Notes: generated by a model from the letters alone, not told the origin. A stretch of 42,758 nucleotides of DNA from JAUZRW01 sp034437755 (GCA_034437755.1 DAOTTV010000105.1:1-42758), one strand, 5' to 3'. Counted from the first letter of the stretch, positions 23,337 through 31,443 are shown. Translations and numbers: made by a program.

Positions 23337-23930
23337 ATGCGTCATATTGTGATGCGATCCCTCTACAGCCTCATAATGCTCGTGTTCTTTGCGCCACTCA
23401 TGCTCAGCGCACAGGATGAACGCTTGGCACATACAGACGACATCCAGCAGGACAGCGGGCAATTCATCCCGACGGTGCGGATGCTGGGGATGACGACCGC
23501 CAGCGATCAGATCGAATGGGTGGTGACGATCAGCAATACGGGGACTGTCAGCGGGCGCAATGTCGTCCTCAGCAATCAGCTGGTCGATGCCTTGCAGGTC
23601 GATAACGTCCAGATCAGTACCGGCACTGCCAGCATCAACGGACAAAGCGTGACGATCATCATCCCACGCCTGCCAGTGGGCGAGACAGTGCGCTTCAGCA
23701 TCATCACGACCCCGCTAGCCGATGCCGTCATCTCGAACACGGTGTGTGCGCGTGCCGATAACTTCGTCGGCGAAGAATGCGCGTTTGCCCTGCCGCTACA
23801 AGCCCTCCCCGCCACTGGCGAAACCCCGTTCTGGCGCACGCGCCTACAGTGGTTCAGCCTCATGTCGCTCGCCGTCAGCCTCTTGATGATCGGCGGTGGC
23901 TTGATCGGGTGGCGCGTCGTCCATGACTAA
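23337..23930 (+). CDS. Exported DUF11-like protein with LPATG sorting signal
   Basis: 197 residues from ATG 23337 (GGAGG 9 bp upstream). A signal peptide (MRHIVMRSLYSLIMLVFF, then APLMLSAQD) is followed by a beta-sandwich of the DUF11/CARDB type (WVVTISNTGTVSGRNVVLSN, then VGETVRFSIITTP). The C-terminus has all three parts of a cell-wall sorting signal: LPATG (Leu157-Gly161), a hydrophobic helix (FSLMSLAVSLLMIGGGLIGW) and a short charged tail RVVHD. A sortase should cleave between Thr and Gly and link the protein to the envelope. The only sortase in the window is at 41746-42483, 18 kb away. A single pair of Cys (VCARADNFVGEEC) may form a disulfide. Confidence 0.8.
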   Translation: MRHIVMRSLYSLIMLVFFAPLMLSAQDERLAHTDDIQQDSGQFIPTVRMLGMTTASDQIEWVVTISNTGTVSGRNVVLSNQLVDALQVDNVQISTGTASINGQSVTIIIPRLPVGETVRFSIITTPLADAVISNTVCARADNFVGEECAFALPLQALPATGETPFWRTRLQWFSLMSLAVSLLMIGGGLIGWRVVHD

Positions 23931-23979
23931 CCCCATTACCTGATACAAGACAAAGATGAATCTCTGCATAATATTTACT

Positions 23980-24016
23980 TTGACCCATCTTGACCCCTAA
24001 AAACATATGTTGACCC
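23980..24016 (+). promoter_or_regulatory. Three helically phased TTGACCC repeats
   Basis: TTGACCC occurs at 23980-23986, 23990-23996 and 24010-24016. The start-to-start distances are 10 and 20 bp, that is one and two helical turns. They end exactly at the -35 box of the candidate promoter at 24017. This is the layout of an operator for a protein binding one face of the DNA. Confidence 0.5.
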
Positions 24017-24044
24017 TTGAATAATCGCCAGATACGCCTATGAT
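24017..24044 (+). promoter_or_regulatory. Candidate promoter of the GNAT / R3H-ATPase pair
   Basis: TTGAAT, 16-bp spacer, TATGAT. It leaves a leader of about 175 nt that contains ATTTAATG and CATTAAAT (24095 and 24147 regions), able to pair. Confidence 0.4.
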
Positions 24045-24227
24045 GACGTAAGAGTGTCGCAAATGCGCGTCTTTACGGGTGCGTTGGGGTTATATTTAAT
24101 GACAGCACACCTGATAGCAACGTTGATTTAAGCGTGCAGAATGGTTACCATTAAATGTAACGACAGTTCGTTCGGATGTGGGAGCATAGCAAGCGTCCCA
24201 TTGGCACGCTAAGGGAGAGAATGCGCG

Positions 24228-25217
24228 ATGACCACGATCACCGACACTCGTAATATGACTCTAGTTGATTTACCACTGATCCGCCGGTTGAACGGAACTG
24301 GCACGATTTTGGATAGTGAGACGGGACTCACGCGGGATGCTCGCGGGCAACACAGCCTGCATCTATCGAGCCTGCTTTTCCCGCGGGGGTTGTATACGCT
24401 CGTCGCCCGTGCAGAGGATAGCCAGCCGGTTGTCGGGCAGTTTCGCTATCGCCCTGACGATATCATCGCTCATATTGTGTACATCGCGCCATCGCTGGAT
24501 GATATTCGCGAGAATAACGTCTGGTTGCACATCTTGGATGCGATGGCCCGCGAAGCCGGTAAACACGGCGCACAGTCACTCGTTGCCGAAGTCGAGACGA
24601 GTAGTCAACTGTTCGAGACATTACGTACCGCGAACTTCGCGACGTATGCTCGCCAGACCGTCTGGCGACATGACCCAATCGCACCAACAGCGACGGGTGA
24701 CTCGCCAACGCTTCATCAAGAGGCGGACGACGGCCAGATTGGCATCATGGCTTTAATCGCCAATACGGTGCCGACGATGCTTCAGCAGATTGCCATGCCC
24801 CATTCTGATATGGACGGGCTGGTTTATCGCCATGAAGATCGGGTCGAGGCGTATATCGCCGTGTCCGAAGGCAAATTCGGCGTGTATCTCTTGCCGTTTT
24901 TGCACCCCGATGTGATGGATCAAGCCGCTGAGATCATCACGCAAGCTATCGCACAGATTGATCGCACGGCGAAAGTGCCGATTTATGTGTGTGTTCGCAG
25001 TTATCATAGCTGGCTCGATAGCGTGATGGAACGATTAGACTTCACACCCTTGACCGAACAGGCGGTGATGGTCAAACAATTGGTCGCCGGCATTCGCTAT
25101 CCAGCATTTGCCCGCGTCCAAATACGCGGTAAACTGGAAGTGAGTTCCTGCATGACAAATACCCCGCCGTATTGGTCATGGTTAGAATTTGACGATAAGC
25201 AAGAGGAAAAAGAATAA
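24228..25217 (+). CDS. GNAT-like acetyltransferase, probably two-domain
   Basis: 329 residues, GGGAGAG box upstream. It shows the layout of a tandem GNAT protein: YTLVARAEDSQPVVGQFRYR, then IIAHIVYIAP, WLHILDAMAREAGKHGAQSL, FETLRTANFATYARQTVWRH, and a second half with YRHEDRVEAYIAVSEGKFGV, IPIYVCVR-like VPIYVCVRSYHSWLDSVMER and LDFTPLTEQAVMVKQLV. The last is the typical GNAT end (xLGFxxxxxxVMVKxL). The acetyl-CoA loop Q/RxxGxG/A is not obvious. Substrate unknown. Its stop is immediately followed by the TTG start of the R3H ATPase, so the two are coupled. Confidence 0.55.
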   Translation: MTTITDTRNMTLVDLPLIRRLNGTGTILDSETGLTRDARGQHSLHLSSLLFPRGLYTLVARAEDSQPVVGQFRYRPDDIIAHIVYIAPSLDDIRENNVWLHILDAMAREAGKHGAQSLVAEVETSSQLFETLRTANFATYARQTVWRHDPIAPTATGDSPTLHQEADDGQIGIMALIANTVPTMLQQIAMPHSDMDGLVYRHEDRVEAYIAVSEGKFGVYLLPFLHPDVMDQAAEIITQAIAQIDRTAKVPIYVCVRSYHSWLDSVMERLDFTPLTEQAVMVKQLVAGIRYPAFARVQIRGKLEVSSCMTNTPPYWSWLEFDDKQEEKE

Positions 25218-26861
25218 TTGGAACGACGCATCACAGATGATATGGATCAACTCAAGCGTGTTCTGCCGACGTATATCACGCAAGCGCTTGAGGATATTGG
25301 CGAGATGTCCAATTTGATAGAAGTGGTGCTGGACTTAGGTCGCCTCCCCACCGCCCGTTACACCACGGGCGAACTCGTCCTCGCAGATGCCGAAATTACC
25401 CGCGCTGACGTGGATATGATCGTCGAGCGCATTGGTGAATTCGACGCGGATAATCGCGCGGGGATGGAACGTACCCTGCATCGCATCGCCGCTATGCGTA
25501 ATCGCAAGGGGCATGTCATCGGCTTAACGTGCCGGATCGGGCGTGCCGTCTACGGGACAATCGACATCATCGAGGAACTTATCCAATCCGGTCAAAGCGT
25601 CCTCTTACTAGGACCGCCCGGCGTTGGCAAAACGACAATGCTCCGCGAAGTGGCGCGTGTCCTCGCCAAAGATCATCGCGTCGTGATCGTCGATACCTCG
25701 AACGAAATCGGCGGTGATGGCGACGTGCCACACCCGGCGATCGGGAAAGCGCGGCGGATGCAGGTCAGCCATCCTGAACGCCAGCACGAAGTGATGATCG
25801 AAGCCGTCGAAAATCATAACCCCGAAGTCATCGTGATTGATGAGATCGGGCGCGAACTGGAAGCGATGGCGGCGCGTACCATTGCCGAGCGTGGCGTGCA
25901 ATTGATCGGCACGGCGCACGGTAACACGCTCGAAAACCTGATGCTGAACCCGACGCTGAGCGATCTCGTCGGCGGTATTCAGTCCGTCACGCTCTCTGAC
26001 GATGAAGCGCGGCGGCGTGGCACCCAGAAAACGGTACTCGAACGCCGAAGTCCCCCGACTTTTGAGGCTTTGGTAGAAATCAAAGAGCGCGATCAATTGC
26101 TATTGCATGAGGACATCGCGACATCGGTCGATACGATCCTGCGCGGTAAGCAACTGATGGTCGAAATCCGTACCCGCGATGAGCAGGGGCGCATCCAGAC
26201 CGAGATGCAACCGATGGAATTGGAAAACTCGCGTCTGGCATCTAAAGAAGAATTTGTCGGCAACAATGCGCGTATGATTCGTGGGAATCGACGGAACAAG
26301 GGCAATAAAAACGACGAGCGCCTGCCGACCCGCAATAGCGTCGCGCCGGCTAGCAACGGACGCGCCTCAATCCCGGCGACCACGCAAAATCTCGAAGAGA
26401 TGTCGGTCTATGCCTATGGTGTAGCGCGCAATCGTCTGGCGCAGGCGGCAAAACGCTTGAACGTCCCGCTGTACGTCGTCGATGATTTTGGCGCGGCAGA
26501 TGCGGTCGTCACGCTCAAGAATTACTACCGCCGACGACCAAAAGTCATCACCGATGCCGAACGGCGCGGGATGCCGATTTACGTCCTGCGGGCGAACACC
26601 GTCTCGCAGATGGAGAATTTCCTGACGGATATTTATCGGCTGGAGGAAGCAGATAGCACCGACCCTTTTGAAGAAGCGATGCTTGAAGCCGAACAAGCTA
26701 TCATGCGCGTTCGGGCGGGGGAAGATAGCGTTGACCTCGCGCCGCAAGCATCGCACATCCGCTTCCAACAACATCAACTAGTCGGCGAGGCTAATCTCGC
26801 CAGCAAGTCCTTCGGCAAAGAACCCAAGCGCCATGTGCGCGTCTATGGGGACGACCGCTGA
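25218..26861 (+). CDS. R3H-domain AAA ATPase (Ycf45 / SpoIIIAA-like)
   Basis: 547 residues from a TTG directly after the upstream stop; AGAGGA lies 10 bp upstream. ATG 25242 is an alternative. Order of parts: an N-terminal helical domain (LPTYITQALEDIGEMSNLIE), a RecA/AAA-type ATPase with Walker A GPPGVGKTTM (Gly132 onward) and Walker B VIVIDEIGRELEAM, then IGTAHGNTLENLMLNP, a linker, a second alpha/beta domain (VYAYGVARNRLAQAAKRLNV, then VITDAERRGMPIYVLRANT) and a C-terminal R3H domain (LAPQASHIRFQQHQLVGEAN, with KRHVRVY). R3H binds single-stranded nucleic acid. Homologues occur in cyanobacteria and chloroplasts (Ycf45); the function is poorly known. Confidence 0.88.
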   Translation: MERRITDDMDQLKRVLPTYITQALEDIGEMSNLIEVVLDLGRLPTARYTTGELVLADAEITRADVDMIVERIGEFDADNRAGMERTLHRIAAMRNRKGHVIGLTCRIGRAVYGTIDIIEELIQSGQSVLLLGPPGVGKTTMLREVARVLAKDHRVVIVDTSNEIGGDGDVPHPAIGKARRMQVSHPERQHEVMIEAVENHNPEVIVIDEIGRELEAMAARTIAERGVQLIGTAHGNTLENLMLNPTLSDLVGGIQSVTLSDDEARRRGTQKTVLERRSPPTFEALVEIKERDQLLLHEDIATSVDTILRGKQLMVEIRTRDEQGRIQTEMQPMELENSRLASKEEFVGNNARMIRGNRRNKGNKNDERLPTRNSVAPASNGRASIPATTQNLEEMSVYAYGVARNRLAQAAKRLNVPLYVVDDFGAADAVVTLKNYYRRRPKVITDAERRGMPIYVLRANTVSQMENFLTDIYRLEEADSTDPFEEAMLEAEQAIMRVRAGEDSVDLAPQASHIRFQQHQLVGEANLASKSFGKEPKRHVRVYGDDR

Positions 26862-26870
26862 CAGCGCATC

Positions 26871-26894
26871 GTGGACAGCCCGCAGGCTGTCCAC
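26871..26894. terminator. Perfect hairpin between convergent genes
   Basis: GTGGACAGCC (26871-26880), loop CGCA, GGCTGTCCAC (26885-26894): a 10-bp perfect stem in a 49-bp convergent gap. There is no T-run on either strand. It has the same size and loop style as the hairpin cassettes inside the MITEs. Confidence 0.6.
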
Positions 26895-26910
26895 AAAGAC
26901 CCTACACGAA

Positions 26911-27663
26911 TTAGCCCAGCGCGATGAACGCCAGCACCGCACTCACCCCGATGCCGATGTAGGTCACGATTGCCGCCCGCGTCGATTGTGCCCACACGCG
27001 CACCAGACACAAGGCTAGCCCGATCAACAGCGGGAAGATCACGCCATATGCCAGTTGCAACTCTGATGAGAGTCGCGCCCCGTAGACCAGCGCATAATAC
27101 AGCGTGAAGAGCAGGGTCGTCGTCAGGATACCGGCCCATGCGCCCAGCGTCGCCCGCAGACGTGGCAATATCACGCCGAAGAACAGCAAGCCGTCGGCGA
27201 TCGGTTGCACCAGCGCGACCACCACCAGCGCGATCACGCTGGTGCCGATGCCACTCCCCAAACCAACCAGTGCCGGATGTGCGCTGAAGCTACTGAACGC
27301 TGCCGCGATCAGATCAACCGTGAACAGCACCGCCACGCCGATGAGCAACATCACGTACAGCGAAAACCGCTCGCCCGTTAATCTTAGCGCGGCGAAGTGT
27401 TGCGGGTCGCGCCGCCAGCGCACGAGGATGAAAGCGCTGATGAGCGCCAAGCCCACGCCCCAGCCAATCAGCGATTGTTGCGTGTTCGGCAAGCTCTCGA
27501 CATCGCCCGCCACCAGCAAAGCCACCGTGGACGCGATCACGATCATCGCCAGCGCGAATACCCCACCCGTGATCGCGATGTCCGTCAGCGACCACGGCGG
27601 TTCGGGTTCATCCGCGCCGATCACTGCCCAAAAACCTTCCTCTTGTTGTTGTGGTTGTGTCAT
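26911..27663 (-). CDS. CPBP/CAAX-protease-like membrane protein lacking catalytic residues
   Basis: 250 residues with about six to seven hydrophobic helices. The segment VQPIADGLLFFGVILPRLRA, followed by TLLFTLYYALVYG, has the layout of the CPBP (Rce1/ABI) glutamic protease motifs (PIxEExxFRGxLxxxL and FxxxH). The Glu pair is Ala-Asp, the Arg is Phe and the His is Tyr, so proteolysis is unlikely. It may be a non-catalytic relative, or only resemble the family. The N-terminal 30 residues (QPQQQEEGFWAVIGADEPEP) are cytoplasmic. It is convergent with the R3H ATPase. Confidence 0.6.
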   Translation of the reverse strand: MTQPQQQEEGFWAVIGADEPEPPWSLTDIAITGGVFALAMIVIASTVALLVAGDVESLPNTQQSLIGWGVGLALISAFILVRWRRDPQHFAALRLTGERFSLYVMLLIGVAVLFTVDLIAAAFSSFSAHPALVGLGSGIGTSVIALVVVALVQPIADGLLFFGVILPRLRATLGAWAGILTTTLLFTLYYALVYGARLSSELQLAYGVIFPLLIGLALCLVRVWAQSTRAAIVTYIGIGVSAVLAFIALG

Positions 27664-27863
27664 CCTCGGTTTGCCTCATTCCGGTTGCTCACGATACAGT
27701 CAGGCGAATTATCAGCGATCCCCGCCATAAATTGAACGATCATCGCCCGATGTTCAAAAAGTTCTAATGCTTTTAGCCCGTCTAGCCCCGATGGATAGCA
27801 CGCTAAAGTGCCGCGATATTACGATCAACATAAAAAACATATGACAAATCCCGCCCACATTCC

Positions 27864-27892
27864 TTGACACGCTGTCTAGGGCGTGTTAAATT
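27864..27892 (+). promoter_or_regulatory. Strong promoter with an internal palindrome before the ArsR-type gene
   Basis: Consensus TTGACA (27864-27869), 17-bp spacer, TAAATT (27887-27892). The spacer region contains the inverted repeat ACACGC (27867-27872) and GCGTGT (27881-27886), so a dimeric repressor bound here would cover both boxes. The downstream gene encodes a winged-helix ArsR domain; autoregulation is a plausible inference. Confidence 0.6.
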
Positions 27893-27899
27893 TAATCTG

Positions 27900-28133
27900 C
27901 CTACCCAACTAAACGGGTAATACGTTTAATGATTTGGATGTCCCGCCAACTCACACCACATTCAACCGTTCATAACGGGTGCTAGCTCGCACGAGTAGCC
28001 GCGCTCGATCTTCACCACGGGACGCTGGTCACGATTACCCGTGCTACGCCTGCCGGATGCCACAGACTGTCGCGCGGGCGAATCCGGCGACCGCTTGCAC
28101 AGCCAATTTGATAATTTGAGGAGATAAATTCAC
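27900..28133 (+). promoter_or_regulatory. Structured 5' leader of the ArsR-type gene
   Basis: About 230 nt with several possible pairings: AAACG/CGTTT around GGTAATA near 27910; a distant perfect match ACGGGTAAT (27913 region) with ATTACCCGT (28037 region); and GCCGGAT with ATCCGGC near 28053-28090. No known riboswitch class fits. A good GAGGAG box precedes the ATG at 28134. Confidence 0.4.
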
Positions 28134-29222
28134 ATGGGAGATTGGGATTTTATACTAGCACCGGCGACGGTGACGGTGCGCTTTCGCGTTGATGAGGTGG
28201 CGATGCTGACGCATAGCCTGCGCCTGTTGAATATCATACCGCGCATGTCGGGCTTGGGCGCGTGGGTGACGGAAACCGCCGCTAGCATGAGTGCGGATCG
28301 TCTCGCGCTGAATAACATCGTGTGTGATGTGCTAGAAGGCGTATCCATGACCAGCGACGCGCAAACCTTCCCCGATTTAATCGCCGCCGTGCGCGAGGCT
28401 GATCCCGATCAATTTCCATCGTATCTCATGGGCTGGATGACCGAGCGCGAGGACTACGCCGGCGATGATGTTGTGCTGGCGGATGATACGGCTTTTGTGA
28501 CGTATGCACGCTCAGCGATGGCTGAAAAGATCGCGAGGGGGTACGAGTTCGACGAAGCCGTGTGGCGCGATCGCTATTATTACATCACGCACCCGCACGA
28601 GGCGCGTACGGCCGCCGTCGAGCATGTGACGTATATGTGGGCGCATTATCTGCGCGCAGAATGGCGACACGTCAAGCCGACGCTGGAAGAAGCCAAAGCG
28701 GTCTTTTCTGAGATGGATTATAGCAACATGAACGGCTTCGACATCATCGAAGCGGTGACGGGCCGTAACATGCGCGGACACGATAAGTTCACCCAACGTG
28801 TGAAAAATGCCGAGCGCTTCACCTTCATCCCGAGCGCGCACATCGGCCCCTATATCGCGTGGAATCCCAATCCAGAACAACGCGAGCTTCTGCTGTTCTT
28901 CGGCGCACGCCCGCCCAAGAACGCCACCGTCAAATCGACCGAATTGAATCGGAGCGAGTTGCTAGTGCGCTTGAACGCGCTGGCAGATGAGACGCGCCTC
29001 AAAATATTAGAGTTGCTGACCCAGCATCATGAACTGTGCGCGCAGGATTTCATCAACATGCTGGAACTGAGCCAGTCCAGCGCGAGTCGCCACTTACGCC
29101 AGCTGACCGCGTCCGGCTACGTCAGCGAACGGCGGCGCGATGTCGCCAAGTGTTACTCGCTCAACGAAGAGCGCATCGACGACACCATCTGCGCGCTGAA
29201 GGATTTTTTACGTAAGAGTTAG
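28134..29222 (+). CDS. ArsR-family regulator with large N-terminal sensor-like domain
   Basis: 362 residues behind GAGGAG. The C-terminal 90 residues are an ArsR/SmtB winged helix: LNALADETRLKILELLTQ, then ELCAQDFINMLELSQSSASR (recognition helix) and HLRQLTASGYVSERRRDVAK (wing). No metal-binding Cys motif (ELCVCD) is present; only ELCAQD remains, so metal sensing is unlikely. The N-terminal 270 residues are mostly alpha-helical (VDEVAMLTHSLRLLNIIPRM, then EWRHVKPTLEEAKAVFSEMD) and resemble the long N-terminal domains of other Gram-positive ArsR fusions. Ligand unknown. Promoter and palindrome upstream suggest self-repression. Confidence 0.82.
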   Translation: MGDWDFILAPATVTVRFRVDEVAMLTHSLRLLNIIPRMSGLGAWVTETAASMSADRLALNNIVCDVLEGVSMTSDAQTFPDLIAAVREADPDQFPSYLMGWMTEREDYAGDDVVLADDTAFVTYARSAMAEKIARGYEFDEAVWRDRYYYITHPHEARTAAVEHVTYMWAHYLRAEWRHVKPTLEEAKAVFSEMDYSNMNGFDIIEAVTGRNMRGHDKFTQRVKNAERFTFIPSAHIGPYIAWNPNPEQRELLLFFGARPPKNATVKSTELNRSELLVRLNALADETRLKILELLTQHHELCAQDFINMLELSQSSASRHLRQLTASGYVSERRRDVAKCYSLNEERIDDTICALKDFLRKS

Positions 29223-29238
29223 CCTGTGCGCTCGTCGC

Positions 29239-29556
29239 TCACAGGGCGGTATCAGCGAAAACGTAGTCGATGATGTCTTGCAAGTAGGCTTTGCGGGCGA
29301 AGTCTTCGGCATCGACCAGCACGCGCGGACAACTATAACGGGCGAGATCGTCCCAGTGGTCTTGGGCGTGGGCGCGGGTCGTGGGGCTGGCCCACGATAC
29401 CCGCCGCACAAATGCGAGGATGTCTGCGCCCGCTTGCGTCTCGCCACGGGCGATGTACACCGCGGCGAGATCGGTCAAGGTGGCGAGGATGTCGTCGTGT
29501 GCGTCGATCGCCAGCGCCGCCTTGATGCCCATCAAGCAATCGTTCTCGGTCGGCAT
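29239..29556 (-). CDS. Small helical protein downstream of the acyl-CoA dehydrogenase
   Basis: 105 residues starting 7 bp after the dehydrogenase stop. The N-terminal half (AALAIDAHDDILATLTDLAA, then VYIARGETQAGADILAFVRR) has the pattern of paired TPR-like helices, as at the C-terminal ends of some ATPase-type regulators. The rest (WASPTTRAHAQDHWDDLARY) continues as helices. There is no start RBS of note, so coupling to the upstream gene is expected. Family not recognised. It could be an orphaned helical module. Confidence 0.5.
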   Translation of the reverse strand: MPTENDCLMGIKAALAIDAHDDILATLTDLAAVYIARGETQAGADILAFVRRVSWASPTTRAHAQDHWDDLARYSCPRVLVDAEDFARKAYLQDIIDYVFADTAL

Positions 29557-29563
29557 GATGGCT

Positions 29564-30754
29564 TTAGACGAAGGCGCTGATGCCGGTGATGTCGCGCCCG
29601 ACGATCATCATGTTGATTTCGTTCGTGCCTTCATAGGTGTAGATCACTTCGGCATCTGTCCACAGGCGTGCGATGTGATTTTCGATCAGGATACCATTGC
29701 CGCCCAGCGTCTCGCGTGCCAGTTGCGTCACGCGGCGTGCGCCCTGCGCGTTGTTGAATTTCGCCATGCTGGACATCGCCTCGTTGAGCGTGCCGCGCAT
29801 CGCGTTGCGCGTCAGTTCTAGCGAGAGGGCTTGCATCGTCGTGACCTGTGTCGCCATCTCGACCAGCTTCTGCTGGATCAGCTGGAAACTGGCGATCGGC
29901 TTGCCGAATTGCTCGCGTTCTTTGGCGTATTGCAGGGCATGTTCAAACGCGCCCGCCGCACACCCGGCTGCTTCCCACGCGACACCATAGCGACCGCTGA
30001 ACAACACGCTCGCCGCATCTTTGAAGCTCCGCACTTTCTCAAGGCGGTTGGCGGCAGGGACGCGCACGTCTGTCAGGCGGATGTCTGCATTGAGGACAGC
30101 GCGCTTGCCAACCTTGCCCCAGATGTCCTGCACGTCCAGCCCGTTCGTTTCGCTCGGGTTTTCGATGACGAACGCGCCCAGCTTACCGTCGTCGTCCCGC
30201 GCCCAGATGATGAGCAAATCCGCGAGGCTAGCGTTACCGATCCAGCGTTTAGCCCCGTTGAGGATGTAATCGTCCCCATCGCGGCGGGCGGTCGTCTGGA
30301 TACCGGCGGCGTTACTGCCGACGTAGGGTTCTGTCAAGCCGAATGCGCCGATTTTCTTCATCGCCACCATATCCGGCAACCAGCGCGCTTTTTGTTCCTC
30401 ACTGCCGAGGAAGCCGACGGATGTCATCGCCAGACCACTGTGAACGCCGTAGGCTGTGCCAATGCTCCCGTCGCCTTTCGCCAGTTCATACGAGACCATC
30501 GCGACTTCCATATAATCCATGCCCGACGCGCCGTGTTCGTTCAGCATCCCGCCCATGATGTCCAGATCGCGCATTTCCATAAAAAGCTCATGCGGGAATT
30601 TGGCATCTTCCCAGTAGGGGTTGATGTTGGGGATCACCCGTTGTTGCACCCACTCGCGCACGCGGTCGCGGGTGGCTCGTTGCTTGTCGTTCAAGGCGTA
30701 TTCAATTGCGTTGTAATAATCAAAACTTATTTGTTCCTGTACCGGAGCTACCAT
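29564..30754 (-). CDS. Acyl-CoA dehydrogenase, glutaryl-CoA dehydrogenase-like
   Basis: 396 residues from the ATG at 30754 (GGAAGG 9 bp upstream); an earlier ATG lacks an RBS. Complete FAD-dependent acyl-CoA dehydrogenase: GAFGLTEPYVGSNAAGIQTT (FAD/substrate loop), DDYILNGAKRWIGNASLADL, RYGVAWEAAGCAAGAFEHAL, REQFGKPIASFQLIQQKL, and the catalytic base Glu375 in YTYEGTNEIN, then MMIVGRDITG. That Glu position and the EGTNEINxxxxGRxITG ending are typical of glutaryl-CoA dehydrogenase, which converts glutaryl-CoA to crotonyl-CoA in lysine and tryptophan breakdown. No electron-transfer flavoprotein genes lie in the window. A close acyl-CoA specificity cannot be fixed from sequence alone. Confidence 0.9.
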   Translation of the reverse strand: MVAPVQEQISFDYYNAIEYALNDKQRATRDRVREWVQQRVIPNINPYWEDAKFPHELFMEMRDLDIMGGMLNEHGASGMDYMEVAMVSYELAKGDGSIGTAYGVHSGLAMTSVGFLGSEEQKARWLPDMVAMKKIGAFGLTEPYVGSNAAGIQTTARRDGDDYILNGAKRWIGNASLADLLIIWARDDDGKLGAFVIENPSETNGLDVQDIWGKVGKRAVLNADIRLTDVRVPAANRLEKVRSFKDAASVLFSGRYGVAWEAAGCAAGAFEHALQYAKEREQFGKPIASFQLIQQKLVEMATQVTTMQALSLELTRNAMRGTLNEAMSSMAKFNNAQGARRVTQLARETLGGNGILIENHIARLWTDAEVIYTYEGTNEINMMIVGRDITGISAFV

Positions 30755-30924
30755 TGTGACTATCCTTCCAATAATCAAATCTCTGTTAGATTATTACCAC
30801 ATTATCATAAATATCAAGTGAGAGATACAACCCAATTTTGTGTGGCTGTGGATGCTGTTTGCGACCTGATGGGAGAAATATGCTAAACTAGAGATTAGAT
30901 TGGTCGCTATCATGAGGACATCCC

Positions 30925-31443
30925 ATGCAAAATATCAAAGAGCCGAAGATCGATAACAATTGGCTGGTCTACCGCGAGTCCTTCTCGACGGAGATACGGG
31001 CTGGGGCGGCGCGCAAAGCGGTGGTTGAGTATCTGGAGAGCATCGGCTTCGTGCAGACGCAAACTAAGCCCTCGTTACAATTCGAGCGCGGGACGGCTTT
31101 CGATGGCATTTACAACCCTGACCCGCGCTTCTTACGGACGGAAATCACCGTCGATTTAGTGGGTATGGGTGGCGATACTGTGATTGAGATTGTGATGCGC
31201 GTCAACCGTCTGGCGACTATCGCGCTTCAGCCGCATTATGACTTCTGGAAGGCGGAATTACACGGGCTCAACAACGCGCTGATGTTCGGCTATGCTGACC
31301 CGCTGTTGAGCGCCTACGCCGCCGAACGGGCGAAGTGGTTCTCGGTGACGTTGATCTTCGCGGCGCTGATGGGTCTGCTGATTTTGATCGCGAGTATCGT
31401 CTTTGTGACATCAGTCGCGCTCATGTCATCGGTCGCGCTGTGA
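30925..31443 (+). CDS. Unknown protein with C-terminal membrane anchor
   Basis: 172 residues, GAGGA box 5 bp upstream. The soluble part (EIRAGAARKAVVEYLESIGF, then RFLRTEITVDLVGMGGDTVI and EIVMRVNRLATIALQPHYDF) alternates helix and strand, about 130 residues. One C-terminal helix (WFSVTLIFAALMGLLILIAS, then IVFVTSVALMSSVAL) would anchor it in the membrane with the domain on the cytoplasmic side. No family recognised. The following CitE-like gene starts 63 bp later. Confidence 0.55.
   Translation: MQNIKEPKIDNNWLVYRESFSTEIRAGAARKAVVEYLESIGFVQTQTKPSLQFERGTAFDGIYNPDPRFLRTEITVDLVGMGGDTVIEIVMRVNRLATIALQPHYDFWKAELHGLNNALMFGYADPLLSAYAAERAKWFSVTLIFAALMGLLILIASIVFVTSVALMSSVAL

Noticed and set aside
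23980..24016. CRISPR-like array of TTGACCC repeats
   Set aside because: Repeats are 7 bp with 3-13 bp spacing, far from CRISPR dimensions; no cas genes are in the window.
27940..28100. Possible cobalamin or cyclic-di-GMP riboswitch in the ArsR leader
   Set aside because: Short pieces (GCCACAGACTG, GGGACGC) recall parts of these classes but the conserved box sequences and their order are missing.
29831..30886. 351-codon open frame on the plus strand
   Set aside because: It is the antisense shadow of the acyl-CoA dehydrogenase, whose motifs are complete on the minus strand; His/Arg-rich composition is typical of a shadow frame.
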